From Beijerinckiaceae bacterium (GTDB lineage Bacteria > Pseudomonadota > Alphaproteobacteria > Rhizobiales > Beijerinckiaceae): a stretch of 64,000 bases of DNA. This document shows, in pieces, positions 1 through 8,343 of this stretch. Under the pieces are notes generated by a model. That model was given only the letters and a program-made list of their open reading frames with translations. It was not told the origin of the DNA and did no database searches. The stretch is from contig JALJOM010000003.1 in NCBI GenBank assembly GCA_024304885.1, forward strand, positions 778,110-842,109, in the 5' to 3' direction. Numbering within the stretch: the first letter of the stretch is position 1; each line of letters opens with the position of its first letter. The position numbers were made by a program, and so were the translations under genes.

Positions 1-2766
1 GTCGATCGCATGGTCGCCGAGATAGGGCAGGAGCAAGGTGTCGAGGACGGAGTGCCATTCGAGCCGATCCGGGCCCGAGCGCGCCCCGATCAGGGGATGC
101 CACGGGCTCGGGCGGATCATGCCCGCGGCCTCGACGGTCTCCGGCAGCCTGTATTGCTTGCGCTGCCAGGGGTAATGCGGCAGCGCAACCCGCGGTCCGG
201 GATCGGCGCCGAAGACCTTCTCGGCATCGACCTCGGCCCCGCGCGCGAGCGCCGTCGCGACCGCCGTGACGATCGGATCCTCGGCCTGGTCGCCGCGCGG
301 CAGGACGCAGAAGCTCGCGATCTCGTGCCCGCTCGCCGCCACGGTGTCGTTGATATGGGACAGCAGCGTCGGGCGCGGCGCGATCTCGACGAAGACCTCG
401 GCGCCGAGCCGGGCGGCTTCCGCGACCGCGTCGGCGAATCGGACGGGCTCGCGCACGTTGCGCCACCAATAGGTGGCATCGAGCTCGGCCCCGTCCGCCT
501 TGGCCGCGAAGACCGTCGAGACGAAGGTCACGGCGGCCTCGTGCAGCGGCAGGCCGGCGAGATCGTGCAGGAGCGGCGCTTTCACGGGGGCCATGAGCGC
601 GCTGTGGAAAGGATAGGCGAGGTCGAGGCCGCGGACCCTCCCGCCGTGGGGACGCGCCAGCGCGGGCATCCGCTCGAGGTCCTCGTCCGGGCCTGCGATC
701 GTGAAGGCGCGGGGACTGTTCACCGCGGCGATCTCGAGCCGAGGCAGCTCGGCCACGACCCGCTCGGCGGCTTCACGCGGTCCGATCAGGGCCGACATGC
801 CGCCGTGCCCATGCGTCAATTCCTGATGCAGGCTGCGGAAATGCACGACGCGGACGGCGCCTTCGAGATCGAGGATCCCGGCGGCCTCCGCGGCGGCGAC
901 CTCGCCCACGCTGTGGCCGAGGACGAAGGCCGGCTCGAGACCCTTGCAACGCAAGGCATAGGTTGCCGCGGACTGCACCGCGAAGAGCAGAGGCTGGGCG
1001 ACGGTCGCGAGGCGGAGCTTGGCTTCGAGGTCCGCGGCCCCGAGCGCCTGGATCAAGGACCAGCCGGCGAGCTTCTCGAAGGCCGCGCTCACGGCATCGA
1101 ACCGGTTCCGGAACGCCTCCGACAGCTTGTAGGCCGCAACGCCCATGCCCGCCCATTGGCTGCCGTTGCCGGCATAGACGAAAGCGACCGGCGCCGCGCG
1201 GCCCACCGCCGTGCCGAAGGTGAGGCGGGAGCGGTCGGCCGAATCGTCTCCCGCGGCCTCGAGCGCCGCGCAGAGAGACTCCGGCGTATCGTAAGGCACG
1301 ACGAGGCGCTCGGTCATGCGCTCGCGATGATGGCCGGCCGCCGCGACGATCTCCGCGGCCGCGGTGCGGTCGAGGCCGCGCAAGCGATCGGCATAGTCCG
1401 CGGCGAGCGCCGAAAGCGCAGCCTGGCTCTGCGCGGACAGCACGAGGTAGGACGGCGTCGGCGCGGGTGTCGTCACGGCCGAAGGTGCCGCGGCGTCGGC
1501 GATGATCACATGCGCATTGGTGCCGCCGAAGCCGAACGAGTTGACCCCGGCGAAGCGGATGGCGCCATTCCGCTCGAGCGGCTTCGGCTCGTCGCAAACC
1601 TCGAGGTTGAGGCCCGAGAAGTCGATGTCGGGATTGGGCTCCTCGAAATGGAGCGAGGCGGGGACCTCGTCGTGCTCGAGCGCGAGCATGGCCTTGAGGG
1701 TTCCGGCGAGGCCGGAAGCCGCTTCCGTGTGACCGATGTTGGTCTTGATCGAGCCGATCGGCAAGGGCTTGCCGCGGCGCCGTCCGAGCACCTCACCGAG
1801 CGCGCCCGTCTCGATCGGGTCCCCGACCCTCGTCCCGGTGCCATGCGCCTCGACGAAGGCGAGCCGCTCGGGATCGATCGCATAGTCGGCATAGACGCGC
1901 GACAAGAGCGCCGCCTGATAGGCCTTCGACGGCAGCGAGATGCCCGAGGTCCGCCCGTCGGAGTTCACGCCGGAGGCGTGGATCATCGCATGGATGCGGT
2001 CGCCCGCGGCGGCGGTGCGGTTGCGCAGCACGAAGACGACCCCGCCTTCCGCCCGGACATAGCCGTCGGCCTTGGCCGAGAAGGCCTGGCACAGCCCGGT
2101 GCGGGACAGCATCGAGGCCTGGGAGAAGCTCAGGAACCCGAACGGGCTCACGAGCGTGTTGACGCCGCCGACGATGGCCGTGTCGATGCGGCCCGAGCGC
2201 AAGGCGAGAACCGCCTCGTTCAAGGCGACGAGCCCCGACGAGCAGGCGGTATCGACGGTGAAGCTCGGCCCGTGCAGGTCGAAGGCATAGGACACGCGGT
2301 TCGAGATGATCGAGAGCGTGTTTCCGGTGGCGAAATAGGGATCGGCTCCCGCGCTGTCGAGGATGCGCAGGTTGCCGTAATCGAGAGCCGAGGCGCCGAC
2401 GAAGACGCCGGTCTCGGAGCCCGCGAGTGCGGAGGGCTTGATGCCCGCATCCTCCAGCGCCTCGAAGGTCAGCTCGAGCATCAGCCGCTGCTGCGGATCC
2501 ATCTGCTCGGCTTCGCGCGGCGAGAGGCTGAAGACGGAAGGGTCGAAGCCCCAGATGTCGTCGAGGACACCGCAGGACCAGGTATAGCTGCGGCCGCGCT
2601 CGTTCTGGCGCGGATGGTAGAGCCGCTCGAGCGACCATCGCTCGGCGGGGATCTTGGACACGGCGCAGCGACCCGCGCGAAGCAGATCCCAAAGCGCGTC
2701 GATCGACGGCGCTCCCGGCAAGCGACAGGAGCGGCCGATGATGGCAATATCGAGCGAATCTTTCAA
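1..2766 (-). CDS. Type I polyketide synthase, KS-AT-(DH) N-terminal part
   Basis: Iterative or modular type I polyketide synthase, cut by the window edge, so the reductive and carrier domains are not visible. In order: a ketosynthase (about residues 1-430) with the complete triad, Cys175 in DTACSSG, His308 in EAHGTGT and the KTNIGH histidine; an acyltransferase (about 530-830) with nucleophile Ser619 in GHSVGE and a PFHS motif at the HAFH position, which fits malonyl-CoA; then the start of a dehydratase hot-dog domain (HPLIG, ending at the edge near the expected catalytic His in DHAID). No ATG fits; a TTG at 2766 with a GGACGGGG ribosome site is the best start, because an in-frame stop lies about 45 bases further upstream. 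It follows a GNAT acyltransferase and an alpha-oxoamine synthase on the same strand after a 214-base gap, so it probably makes the acyl chain that those enzymes use. The domain calls are certain; the product is not known. Confidence 0.93.
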   Translation of the reverse strand, partial: MKDSLDIAIIGRSCRLPGAPSIDALWDLLRAGRCAVSKIPAERWSLERLYHPRQNERGRSYTWSCGVLDDIWGFDPSVFSLSPREAEQMDPQQRLMLELTFEALEDAGIKPSALAGSETGVFVGASALDYGNLRILDSAGADPYFATGNTLSIISNRVSYAFDLHGPSFTVDTACSSGLVALNEAVLALRSGRIDTAIVGGVNTLVSPFGFLSFSQASMLSRTGLCQAFSAKADGYVRAEGGVVFVLRNRTAAAGDRIHAMIHASGVNSDGRTSGISLPSKAYQAALLSRVYADYAIDPERLAFVEAHGTGTRVGDPIETGALGEVLGRRRGKPLPIGSIKTNIGHTEAASGLAGTLKAMLALEHDEVPASLHFEEPNPDIDFSGLNLEVCDEPKPLERNGAIRFAGVNSFGFGGTNAHVIIADAAAPSAVTTPAPTPSYLVLSAQSQAALSALAADYADRLRGLDRTAAAEIVAAAGHHRERMTERLVVPYDTPESLCAALEAAGDDSADRSRLTFGTAVGRAAPVAFVYAGNGSQWAGMGVAAYKLSEAFRNRFDAVSAAFEKLAGWSLIQALGAADLEAKLRLATVAQPLLFAVQSAATYALRCKGLEPAFVLGHSVGEVAAAEAAGILDLEGAVRVVHFRSLHQELTHGHGGMSALIGPREAAERVVAELPRLEIAAVNSPRAFTIAGPDEDLERMPALARPHGGRVRGLDLAYPFHSALMAPVKAPLLHDLAGLPLHEAAVTFVSTVFAAKADGAELDATYWWRNVREPVRFADAVAEAARLGAEVFVEIAPRPTLLSHINDTVAASGHEIASFCVLPRGDQAEDPIVTAVATALARGAEVDAEKVFGADPGPRVALPHYPWQRKQYRLPETVEAAGMIRPSPWHPLIGARSGPDRLEWHSVLDTLLLPYLGDHAID

Positions 2767-2980
2767 TGAACCCCGTCCAGGTTGCCCGGCTAGGTCGGTC
2801 GATACCGGTTCCTATCGTCGGATAAGGGTCTGGCGATTGTGGCGGAATTTCCGATCACCGGCGCGGGGAACCGAGTTCGTCCTCGGCTTTCGTTCCGGGT
2901 CGGTGCTAGGCTCTAGGTGACATACCGCGCCGGATGTCGACATTGGTTACTCGTCACATTCTCCATAGCCGAGTCGCGGG

Positions 2981-4120
2981 CTAGATGGAACGCTCGTAGA
3001 TCCGAAACCGGCGAGTTATCCGCGCCTGGAGCCGCCCGACCAGGTTCAAAACGGCACGATTGGTCTCGAGCATCCAGCTGATCTCGATTTCCTCGACGCC
3101 ACCTCTGCGCGCCTGCTCGATCGCCTCGGCGAGGAGCAGGCAAACGGCGAGCGCGCCGACCCGCGTGCCGCGCCATTTCGGGGCGACGCCGATCATCGGG
3201 ATGCGGCTGCGGCGCGTGCCCCGTACGTGGAGCCTCCACGCGAGCGTCGCGAAGCCCTGCGGCAGCAGCCGGCCGTGGAGCCCGGCGAGGGCCTCGTTCA
3301 CGTCGGGGATCTGGGCGACGACGGCGATCGGCTCGCCCTTCCATTCGGCGAGGCGGACCCAGCCGGGCTTCGAGACGGGCAGCATGAGGCGCGCGATCAT
3401 GCGTGCTTCCGCCTCGCTCACCGGGACCGAGCCCCAGTTCCGCTGCCAGGCGTCGTTGTAGAGCTTCATCACGCGGGGGAAGCCCGACCGCCACGTCGCG
3501 AGGGATAGGCCCTGCGTCGAAATCCGGCTCGCGCACGAAGCCTTGGCCGTGACAGCGGCGACCTCGGAGCAGAACCTCGGCTGGTCCACCGTGCAGCAAG
3601 CCGCGAGAAGATCCATCACCTTGCGGCACCCGGCCGACTCCAGGTGCTTTGCATAGTAGGGGGGCGCGTGATTCGTGCGGACCGTGTGAGGCTGCTCGAA
3701 ACCCTCGATCAGCAGCCCTGCCTCGTGATTGATCGAGACGCCGTAGGGCCCTTGCATGGACCGCAGGCCGGCTCTGCGCAGCGTCGCCGCGGCGGTATCG
3801 AGCAAGCTCGTGAACACACGCGGGTCGTCGACCCCCTCGAGCAGGCCGAAGTGCCCGGTCCTGGAGCCGTGCCGCTCGAGGAACGCCGGGCTCACGATCG
3901 TCGCGATTCGCCCGACCGGCACATCGTCCTTGAAGGCGACGAAGGTCCGAATCTCGTTCTCGGTGACGAGCGGGGAGCGTCCGGGATCGAAGGCGAGCCG
4001 GTAGTCCAGGTGAAGCGGCTCGACCCAGCGTGGATTGCCCGCCTCTGCACGCCGTGCGGCATCGAGGAAGCTCCCGAGGCCGGATGGCCCGTGAACCTCG
4101 CGGACATCGATCGCCGCCAA
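2981..4120 (-). CDS. GNAT-superfamily acyltransferase, YghO-like
   Basis: Large (379 aa) GNAT-fold protein of the family annotated as N-acetyltransferase or YghO-like, not a simple small acetyltransferase. The N-terminal half carries the family signatures NPRWVEPL, the VGRIATI strand and GPYGVSINHEAGLLIEGF; the C-terminal half has a second GNAT-like lobe with GVAPKWRGTRVGALAV, resembling the acyl-CoA pyrophosphate-binding loop. Bacterial ceramide synthase has been assigned to the GNAT superfamily, so N-acylation of the amino-ketone made by the upstream alpha-oxoamine synthase is a reasonable inference, but it is not proved here. Start is a TTG at 4120, only 12 bases after the upstream gene's stop; no ATG or GTG fits better and the ribosome site is weak. 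Same strand and almost certainly the same operon as the alpha-oxoamine synthase, with the polyketide synthase next downstream. Confidence 0.85.
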   Translation of the reverse strand: MAAIDVREVHGPSGLGSFLDAARRAEAGNPRWVEPLHLDYRLAFDPGRSPLVTENEIRTFVAFKDDVPVGRIATIVSPAFLERHGSRTGHFGLLEGVDDPRVFTSLLDTAAATLRRAGLRSMQGPYGVSINHEAGLLIEGFEQPHTVRTNHAPPYYAKHLESAGCRKVMDLLAACCTVDQPRFCSEVAAVTAKASCASRISTQGLSLATWRSGFPRVMKLYNDAWQRNWGSVPVSEAEARMIARLMLPVSKPGWVRLAEWKGEPIAVVAQIPDVNEALAGLHGRLLPQGFATLAWRLHVRGTRRSRIPMIGVAPKWRGTRVGALAVCLLLAEAIEQARRGGVEEIEISWMLETNRAVLNLVGRLQARITRRFRIYERSI

Positions 4121-4132
4121 CGGCTTGCCCGG

Positions 4133-5491
4133 TCACCTGGCCGCGCCCACGATCGAGAGCCCGTCGCCGATCGACTTCATCGACTCTGCGACCGCGTCGC
4201 AGGTGGCGTGAATTTGCGCGCTCGTGTGCTCCGAGGTCAGGAAGAAGCGCAACCGCGCGCAGCGCTCCGGAACCGCCGGATGAATGATCGGCTGGACGTT
4301 GATGCCATGATCGAACAGCATCTGGCTCAGGCGAACCGCGATGATCGAATCGTGCACGACGATCGGGACGACGGCATGGCCGAGGCTCGTCCCGACGTTC
4401 AAGCCGCGCGCGGTCGCAAGCTCCCAGAACAGCTTGCTGTTGGCCCTGAGGCGGGCGACCCGCTCGGGCTCGCGATGCAGCACGGCGAGCGCGGCGAGCG
4501 AGGCCGCGGCCATCGGCGGCGGCATGCCGACGCTGTAGACGAACCCGCCGGCCATGCACTTGAGATATTCGACGAGCGCGGTCTGCCCGGCGATATAGCC
4601 GCCGCAGCCGGCGAGCGTCTTGGACAGGGTTCCCATCCAGATATCGACCTCGCACGGATCGACCCCGTGCAGCTCGAACAGCCCCTTGCCGGTCTCGCCG
4701 AGGACGCCGAGGCCATGAGCCTCGTCCACCATGAGCCATGCGCCGTAGCGCTTCTTGAGCTCGACGAGCGCCGGCAGGTCGGGATAGTCACCGTCCATGC
4801 TGTAGAGGCCTTCGACGACGATCAGCACGCGCTCGTAGCGCGCCCGGTGCTTGGCGAGCAGCTCGTCGAGCGCGGAAAGGTCGTTGTGCTGGACGGCCCG
4901 CCGCTCGGCGCCGGACAGCATCGCGCCCAAGAGGATGCTGTTGTGGGCGAAGCTGTCGTAGACGACGAGGTCGCGCGGTCCGAGCAAGGCGCCGATCGCG
5001 GAGACGTTGGTTGCATGGCCGCTGACGAAGACGATGGCGGCTTGCTGGCCGTAATGCGCGGCGAGCGCGCTTTCGAGCTCGCGATGCAGCGGCCGCTCGC
5101 CGGCGACGAGGCGGCTCGCCGAGCACGAGGTGCCGAAGGTCTCGATCGCGGCGGCGGCAGCGGCCTGAACCTCGGGATGCCCGTTGAGGCCGAGGTAGTC
5201 GTAGGACGAGAAGTTGATGCAGCTGCGACCGCCGATCAGCGCCGTCGCGCCGGAGCGAGCCTCGTGCATCTTGAAGAACGGGTTGGCGAGGCCCACGACA
5301 TCGGCCATGGATCGCTGGAGCCTCAGCTCGTGCATGCCGGGCAGGGTCGTGAAATCGGTCATCGCGGCATACGGCGACTGCTTGGACGCTCGTCCCTTGT
5401 CCCCGTTCTGCTCGGCATCACGCCGTCGCAGCACTAGATTCTGCAAGACCTCGCGCGCATCGTCCCGGAGCCCGGTCTGAGTACTTTTCAT
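4133..5491 (-). CDS. Alpha-oxoamine synthase (serine palmitoyltransferase / KAPA synthase family)
   Basis: PLP-dependent fold-type I enzyme that condenses an acyl thioester with an amino acid, losing CO2. The PLP lysine is Lys291 in GTLSKTLAGCGG, the aspartate pairing with the PLP nitrogen is Asp256 in VDEAHG, and His183 lies in the FAHNS motif. At 452 aa it has about 50 residues more at the N-terminus than BioF, a long leader seen in serine palmitoyltransferase-like and PKS-linked members. No biotin genes are near; its neighbours are a GNAT acyltransferase (12 bases downstream), a polyketide synthase and a divergent CDP-alcohol phosphatidyltransferase. This argues for release of a polyketide or fatty chain as an amino ketone (sphingoid-like base) rather than biotin synthesis. 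The amino acid substrate cannot be read from the sequence. Family assignment is secure; the pathway is inference. Confidence 0.92.
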   Translation of the reverse strand: MKSTQTGLRDDAREVLQNLVLRRRDAEQNGDKGRASKQSPYAAMTDFTTLPGMHELRLQRSMADVVGLANPFFKMHEARSGATALIGGRSCINFSSYDYLGLNGHPEVQAAAAAAIETFGTSCSASRLVAGERPLHRELESALAAHYGQQAAIVFVSGHATNVSAIGALLGPRDLVVYDSFAHNSILLGAMLSGAERRAVQHNDLSALDELLAKHRARYERVLIVVEGLYSMDGDYPDLPALVELKKRYGAWLMVDEAHGLGVLGETGKGLFELHGVDPCEVDIWMGTLSKTLAGCGGYIAGQTALVEYLKCMAGGFVYSVGMPPPMAAASLAALAVLHREPERVARLRANSKLFWELATARGLNVGTSLGHAVVPIVVHDSIIAVRLSQMLFDHGINVQPIIHPAVPERCARLRFFLTSEHTSAQIHATCDAVAESMKSIGDGLSIVGAAR

Positions 5492-5826
5492 GCTGCGGCA
5501 TGCCTTTCGTTACGTCTGCATCGCATCGCGACGCCTCGATTCGGGACTCGACACTCGATCCGGCTCCATAACGCAGCAAAAGCTCGCCGGTCAGATCCCA
5601 GCCTCCTTTCTCATCGTCGTCGTTGTTTCTTAAGCTCGCCTGAAAGAAACTCGAAATCAATCCGAGCCACGCCTCCGTCACATTTCGTCACAAGAATGAT
5701 GACGTTGTGAACATTTCGGCTTGCCTTGCCTCGCGCATATGAGAAAATTCATCATAGGTCACGATCTTCGTCCAGCCCATCATTCCCGCATCGCTGGAGC
5801 GTGCCGAGCGTCAAGCCCGAGGTCCT
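5492..5826. other. Divergent promoter region between the alpha-oxoamine synthase and CDP-alcohol phosphatidyltransferase genes
   Basis: 335 bases with no convincing gene. It must hold the start signals of the leftward lipid operon and the rightward phosphatidyltransferase gene. Around 5675-5712 there is an AT-richer stretch with repeated GTCAC/GTGAC-like half-sites (TCACATTTCGTCAC and, inverted, GATGACGTTGTGA), which could be an operator. No defined promoter could be assigned. Confidence 0.35.
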
Positions 5827-6570
5827 ATGTCGGCCGGTTGCCGAGTGCAAGCCAATCTCGTTGCGCGCCACGAGCGCCGCGCTCTCGACTGGATGTGCGA
5901 GCGGATGCCGCCGTGGGTCACCTCGGACGGCTTGACCGTCGTCGGCATGGGCGGTGCCGCGCTCGCGCTCGCGGGCTATTGCGCGACAGGCCTCGATCCG
6001 GCTCTGGTCTGGCTCGCGACCCTCGGGATCGTGGTTCATTGGCTCGGTGATTCGCTCGACGGCAGCCTGGCTCGGTACCGTGGCTGCGAGCGACCGGGCT
6101 ACGGCTATTATCTCGATCACGCGGTCGATGCCCTGTGCAATCTCGCGATCGTCGGCGGTCTCGGGCTGTCGAGCTTCGTGCGGCTCGACGTCGCCCTGTT
6201 CACGCTCTGCGGCTACTACCTTCTTTGTATTCACGTGTTCCTGCACAACCATGTCACGGGAGTGCTCAGGCTGTCCTTCCTGGCTCTCGGCCCGACCGAG
6301 CTCAGGATCGGCCTCGTCACGATCAACACCGTGTACGTCTTCCACGAAAGCTTCGGCGCGTCGGCGCGAGGCCCCTTTTCCGCCTATGACTTCTTCTTGA
6401 TCGGGGTAGGTTGCGTCTTCGTCGCGATCTTCGTCTTTCAGCTCGGCGCGACACTTCGGTTGCTGCGCGGGTTCGGGCCGCATGACGAGCGACGGCCCGA
6501 GGCGAGACCGGCCGCGGGGCAAGCACGAGCTCAGAGGGTAGAGACGAAATCCTCGATCCTCGCGAAATAG
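5827..6570 (+). CDS. CDP-alcohol phosphatidyltransferase family membrane protein
   Basis: Integral membrane enzyme that transfers a phospho-alcohol head group from a CDP-activated donor. The CDP-OH-P signature is present around residues 77-104: DSLDG, then AR, then GYYLDHAVD, giving all the expected Asp and Gly positions with one extra residue in the central spacer. About five or six hydrophobic segments follow. At 247 aa it is in the normal size range. It is divergent from the alpha-oxoamine synthase and overlaps the end of the convergent glycosyltransferase gene by 40 bases. Next to a polyketide synthase and a sphingoid-type synthase it may add the head group to an unusual lipid; a housekeeping role such as phosphatidylglycerophosphate or phosphatidylcholine synthesis is less likely because the sequence does not look like PgsA or Pcs. 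Substrate unknown. Confidence 0.85.
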   Translation: MSAGCRVQANLVARHERRALDWMCERMPPWVTSDGLTVVGMGGAALALAGYCATGLDPALVWLATLGIVVHWLGDSLDGSLARYRGCERPGYGYYLDHAVDALCNLAIVGGLGLSSFVRLDVALFTLCGYYLLCIHVFLHNHVTGVLRLSFLALGPTELRIGLVTINTVYVFHESFGASARGPFSAYDFFLIGVGCVFVAIFVFQLGATLRLLRGFGPHDERRPEARPAAGQARAQRVETKSSILAK

Positions 6571-7844
6571 GCGATCCGGTCGGCCTCGTGCGACGTCCCC
6601 GCGCCAGCTCGCGCCCCACGCAATGGCTCGCCATGTGCCAAGGCGCGAATCGCTTCGAGCCACGCCGCCGCGTCGTTCGGGCCGAGCAGCGTGAGGACAT
6701 CGCTCGAGATCGAACGAAATGCCGGGATGTCGGACGCGACGACCGGGATACCGGCAGCCAGAGCCTCGCGCACCGGAAGCCCGTAGCCCTCCGCGAAGGA
6801 GGGCATCAAGAGCGCGCGCGCGCCGTCGAGGAGATGCTTCATCGCCGGCGTGGAAAGCCCCGCGACCTCGACGACATGGCGGGCGAGCGCGGACGATCGT
6901 TCGAGAAGATCGGCCACGGGCTCGAGCTTCCAGCCCCGCGTGCCGACGATCACGAGCTTCGGTGCGCCCGCCCCGTCACGCCGCACGAGCTCGTGCCACA
7001 GGTGCAGCAGCATCAGATGATTCTTGCGCGGCTCGATCGTGCCGCAGACGACGAAATAGGGGTGCCGAGAGAGCGCGACGTCACGGGCCGGGGTCGAATG
7101 AAAGATCGGCGCGACGGGGACGGGCGCGACGAGGATCGGCATCGCCTTGCGCCCGCGCCGGGCGAGATGGGCCGAGAGGCTCTCCGCGACGGTCTCGGTC
7201 GCGACGATCGCTCCGGCGCCGAAGCGCGCGAGATTGGCGAGGCGGCGACGATGGCGCGCATATTCCTCGTCGCGGAAATAGGCCGGCAGCTCGAGCGGCA
7301 GGAGATCATGGATGAAGAACACGGCCTTCATGTCCGGCCGGGCTTCGAGCCATTCGAAATAGGACGATATCCACAGGGGAAATTGGCTGGCGTTGACGTA
7401 CCGCGCCCCGCGGGGCAGCGCCTTCTGCGGCGAGCTGCCGATCGGCCCGCCGTAGCGCCGGCACCAGCGCAGGATCCCGGCGAGACGCCCGCTCCGGCCC
7501 TCCGTCACGCGAGGCACCGACGCGGCCGGCCGATCGGGCGGCTCGGGTCCCGCCAGATACGCCGCGACCTTCAGAAAGGCCGGATCCGCGATCGGGTCCT
7601 TGTCCTCGCCCCAATGCGCGGCAATTCCGTCGATCGCTGCATGCGAGGCCTCGGCGGAGAAGAGCCGCGGGCGGAGCACGGCGGTCGCGATCAGCCCGAA
7701 TCGATCCGGGACGGCGGGATCGACGAGACGCATCGCCAAGGCATGATCGACCCGATCGATCCCGTTCGGGGTCGCGGTCAGGACACGGGTGACCAGCCGG
7801 GTGATGTCATAGGCGATCGGCGCCGACAAAGTCCCCGCCTTCAC
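6531..7844 (-). CDS. GT4-family glycosyltransferase
   Basis: Glycosyltransferase with GT-B fold, 437 aa. The C-terminal half carries the nucleotide-sugar site typical of family 4: YFVVCGTIEPRKNH at the domain junction, then PSFAEGYGLPVREALAAGIPVVASD, where the E-x7-E pair contacts the donor sugar. The N-terminal half is the acceptor domain and has no recognisable subfamily signature. No signal peptide or membrane segment, so it works in the cytoplasm or at the inner face of the membrane on a lipid or polysaccharide acceptor. Starts with GTG at 7844, overlapping the stop of the upstream DUF1491 gene by four bases (GTGA), so the two are translationally coupled. Its 3-prime end overlaps the convergent phosphatidyltransferase gene. 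Donor and acceptor are unknown; a link to the lipid cluster is possible but unproved. Confidence 0.88.
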   Translation of the reverse strand: MKAGTLSAPIAYDITRLVTRVLTATPNGIDRVDHALAMRLVDPAVPDRFGLIATAVLRPRLFSAEASHAAIDGIAAHWGEDKDPIADPAFLKVAAYLAGPEPPDRPAASVPRVTEGRSGRLAGILRWCRRYGGPIGSSPQKALPRGARYVNASQFPLWISSYFEWLEARPDMKAVFFIHDLLPLELPAYFRDEEYARHRRRLANLARFGAGAIVATETVAESLSAHLARRGRKAMPILVAPVPVAPIFHSTPARDVALSRHPYFVVCGTIEPRKNHLMLLHLWHELVRRDGAGAPKLVIVGTRGWKLEPVADLLERSSALARHVVEVAGLSTPAMKHLLDGARALLMPSFAEGYGLPVREALAAGIPVVASDIPAFRSISSDVLTLLGPNDAAAWLEAIRALAHGEPLRGARAGAGTSHEADRIAYFARIEDFVSTL

Positions 7845-8179
7845 CCGACAAGATCGAGGAAGGAGCGGCCCTGCCGGTCCTCGGCCTCGACGATCCAGAG
7901 GTCGGGATCGAAGCGGATTTCGGCCGCGAGCCGGCGCTCGGCCTCTGAAGAATCGATCCAGTCCTCGCGATGGAGCTTGGTGAACATCCGGTCCTGGCCG
8001 TCCGCGAGCTCGCTCTGCGGCGCCGGTCCGAACACGGCGGCAGTGCCGTCGAGCCGATCGATCTTCACGAAGATCGCACCGGCCTCCGCCGCGCCGCGGC
8101 GGCGCAGGACGGCGGGAGCGCCTTCGACCTCGCAGCGGCGCAGATAGGCGGAGACCCAGATATCGGCGCGAAGACGCAT
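7841..8179 (-). CDS. DUF1491 family protein
   Basis: Small soluble protein of 112 aa found almost only in alphaproteobacteria. The family features are visible: an N-terminal ADIWVSAYLRRCE segment, a central GAIFVKIDRLDG strand, and a C-terminal RIRFDPDLWIVEAED-like segment (here EIRFDPDLWIVEAED). No catalytic motif is recognisable and no function is known. It is translationally coupled to the downstream glycosyltransferase by a four-base overlap, although elsewhere this family sits beside many different genes, so the coupling says little about function. Starts with ATG at 8179; a divergent dipeptidase gene begins 164 bases away. Confidence 0.85.
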   Translation of the reverse strand: MRLRADIWVSAYLRRCEVEGAPAVLRRRGAAEAGAIFVKIDRLDGTAAVFGPAPQSELADGQDRMFTKLHREDWIDSSEAERRLAAEIRFDPDLWIVEAEDRQGRSFLDLVG

Positions 8180-8343
8180 CGCTGTCTCGAACCCTCGATG
8201 GTCGAATGTCAGGAGATCGCGTTTTGGAGATGCCGGCCGGCCCCTGTAGGATGAGCGCGAGTCGGGCGATACGTCGGCGGCGGCACGGCCCGCGCTCGGA
8301 AATGTGACAGGACGCCGTATTTCATGGCGATCAGGAGGCTAGC

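Noticed and set aside
10-2769. A rightward open frame of 919 codons
   Set aside because: It is the reverse-strand shadow of the polyketide synthase; the minus strand shows all ketosynthase and acyltransferase motifs, and the plus frame is a low-complexity Arg/Gly/Asp-rich run.
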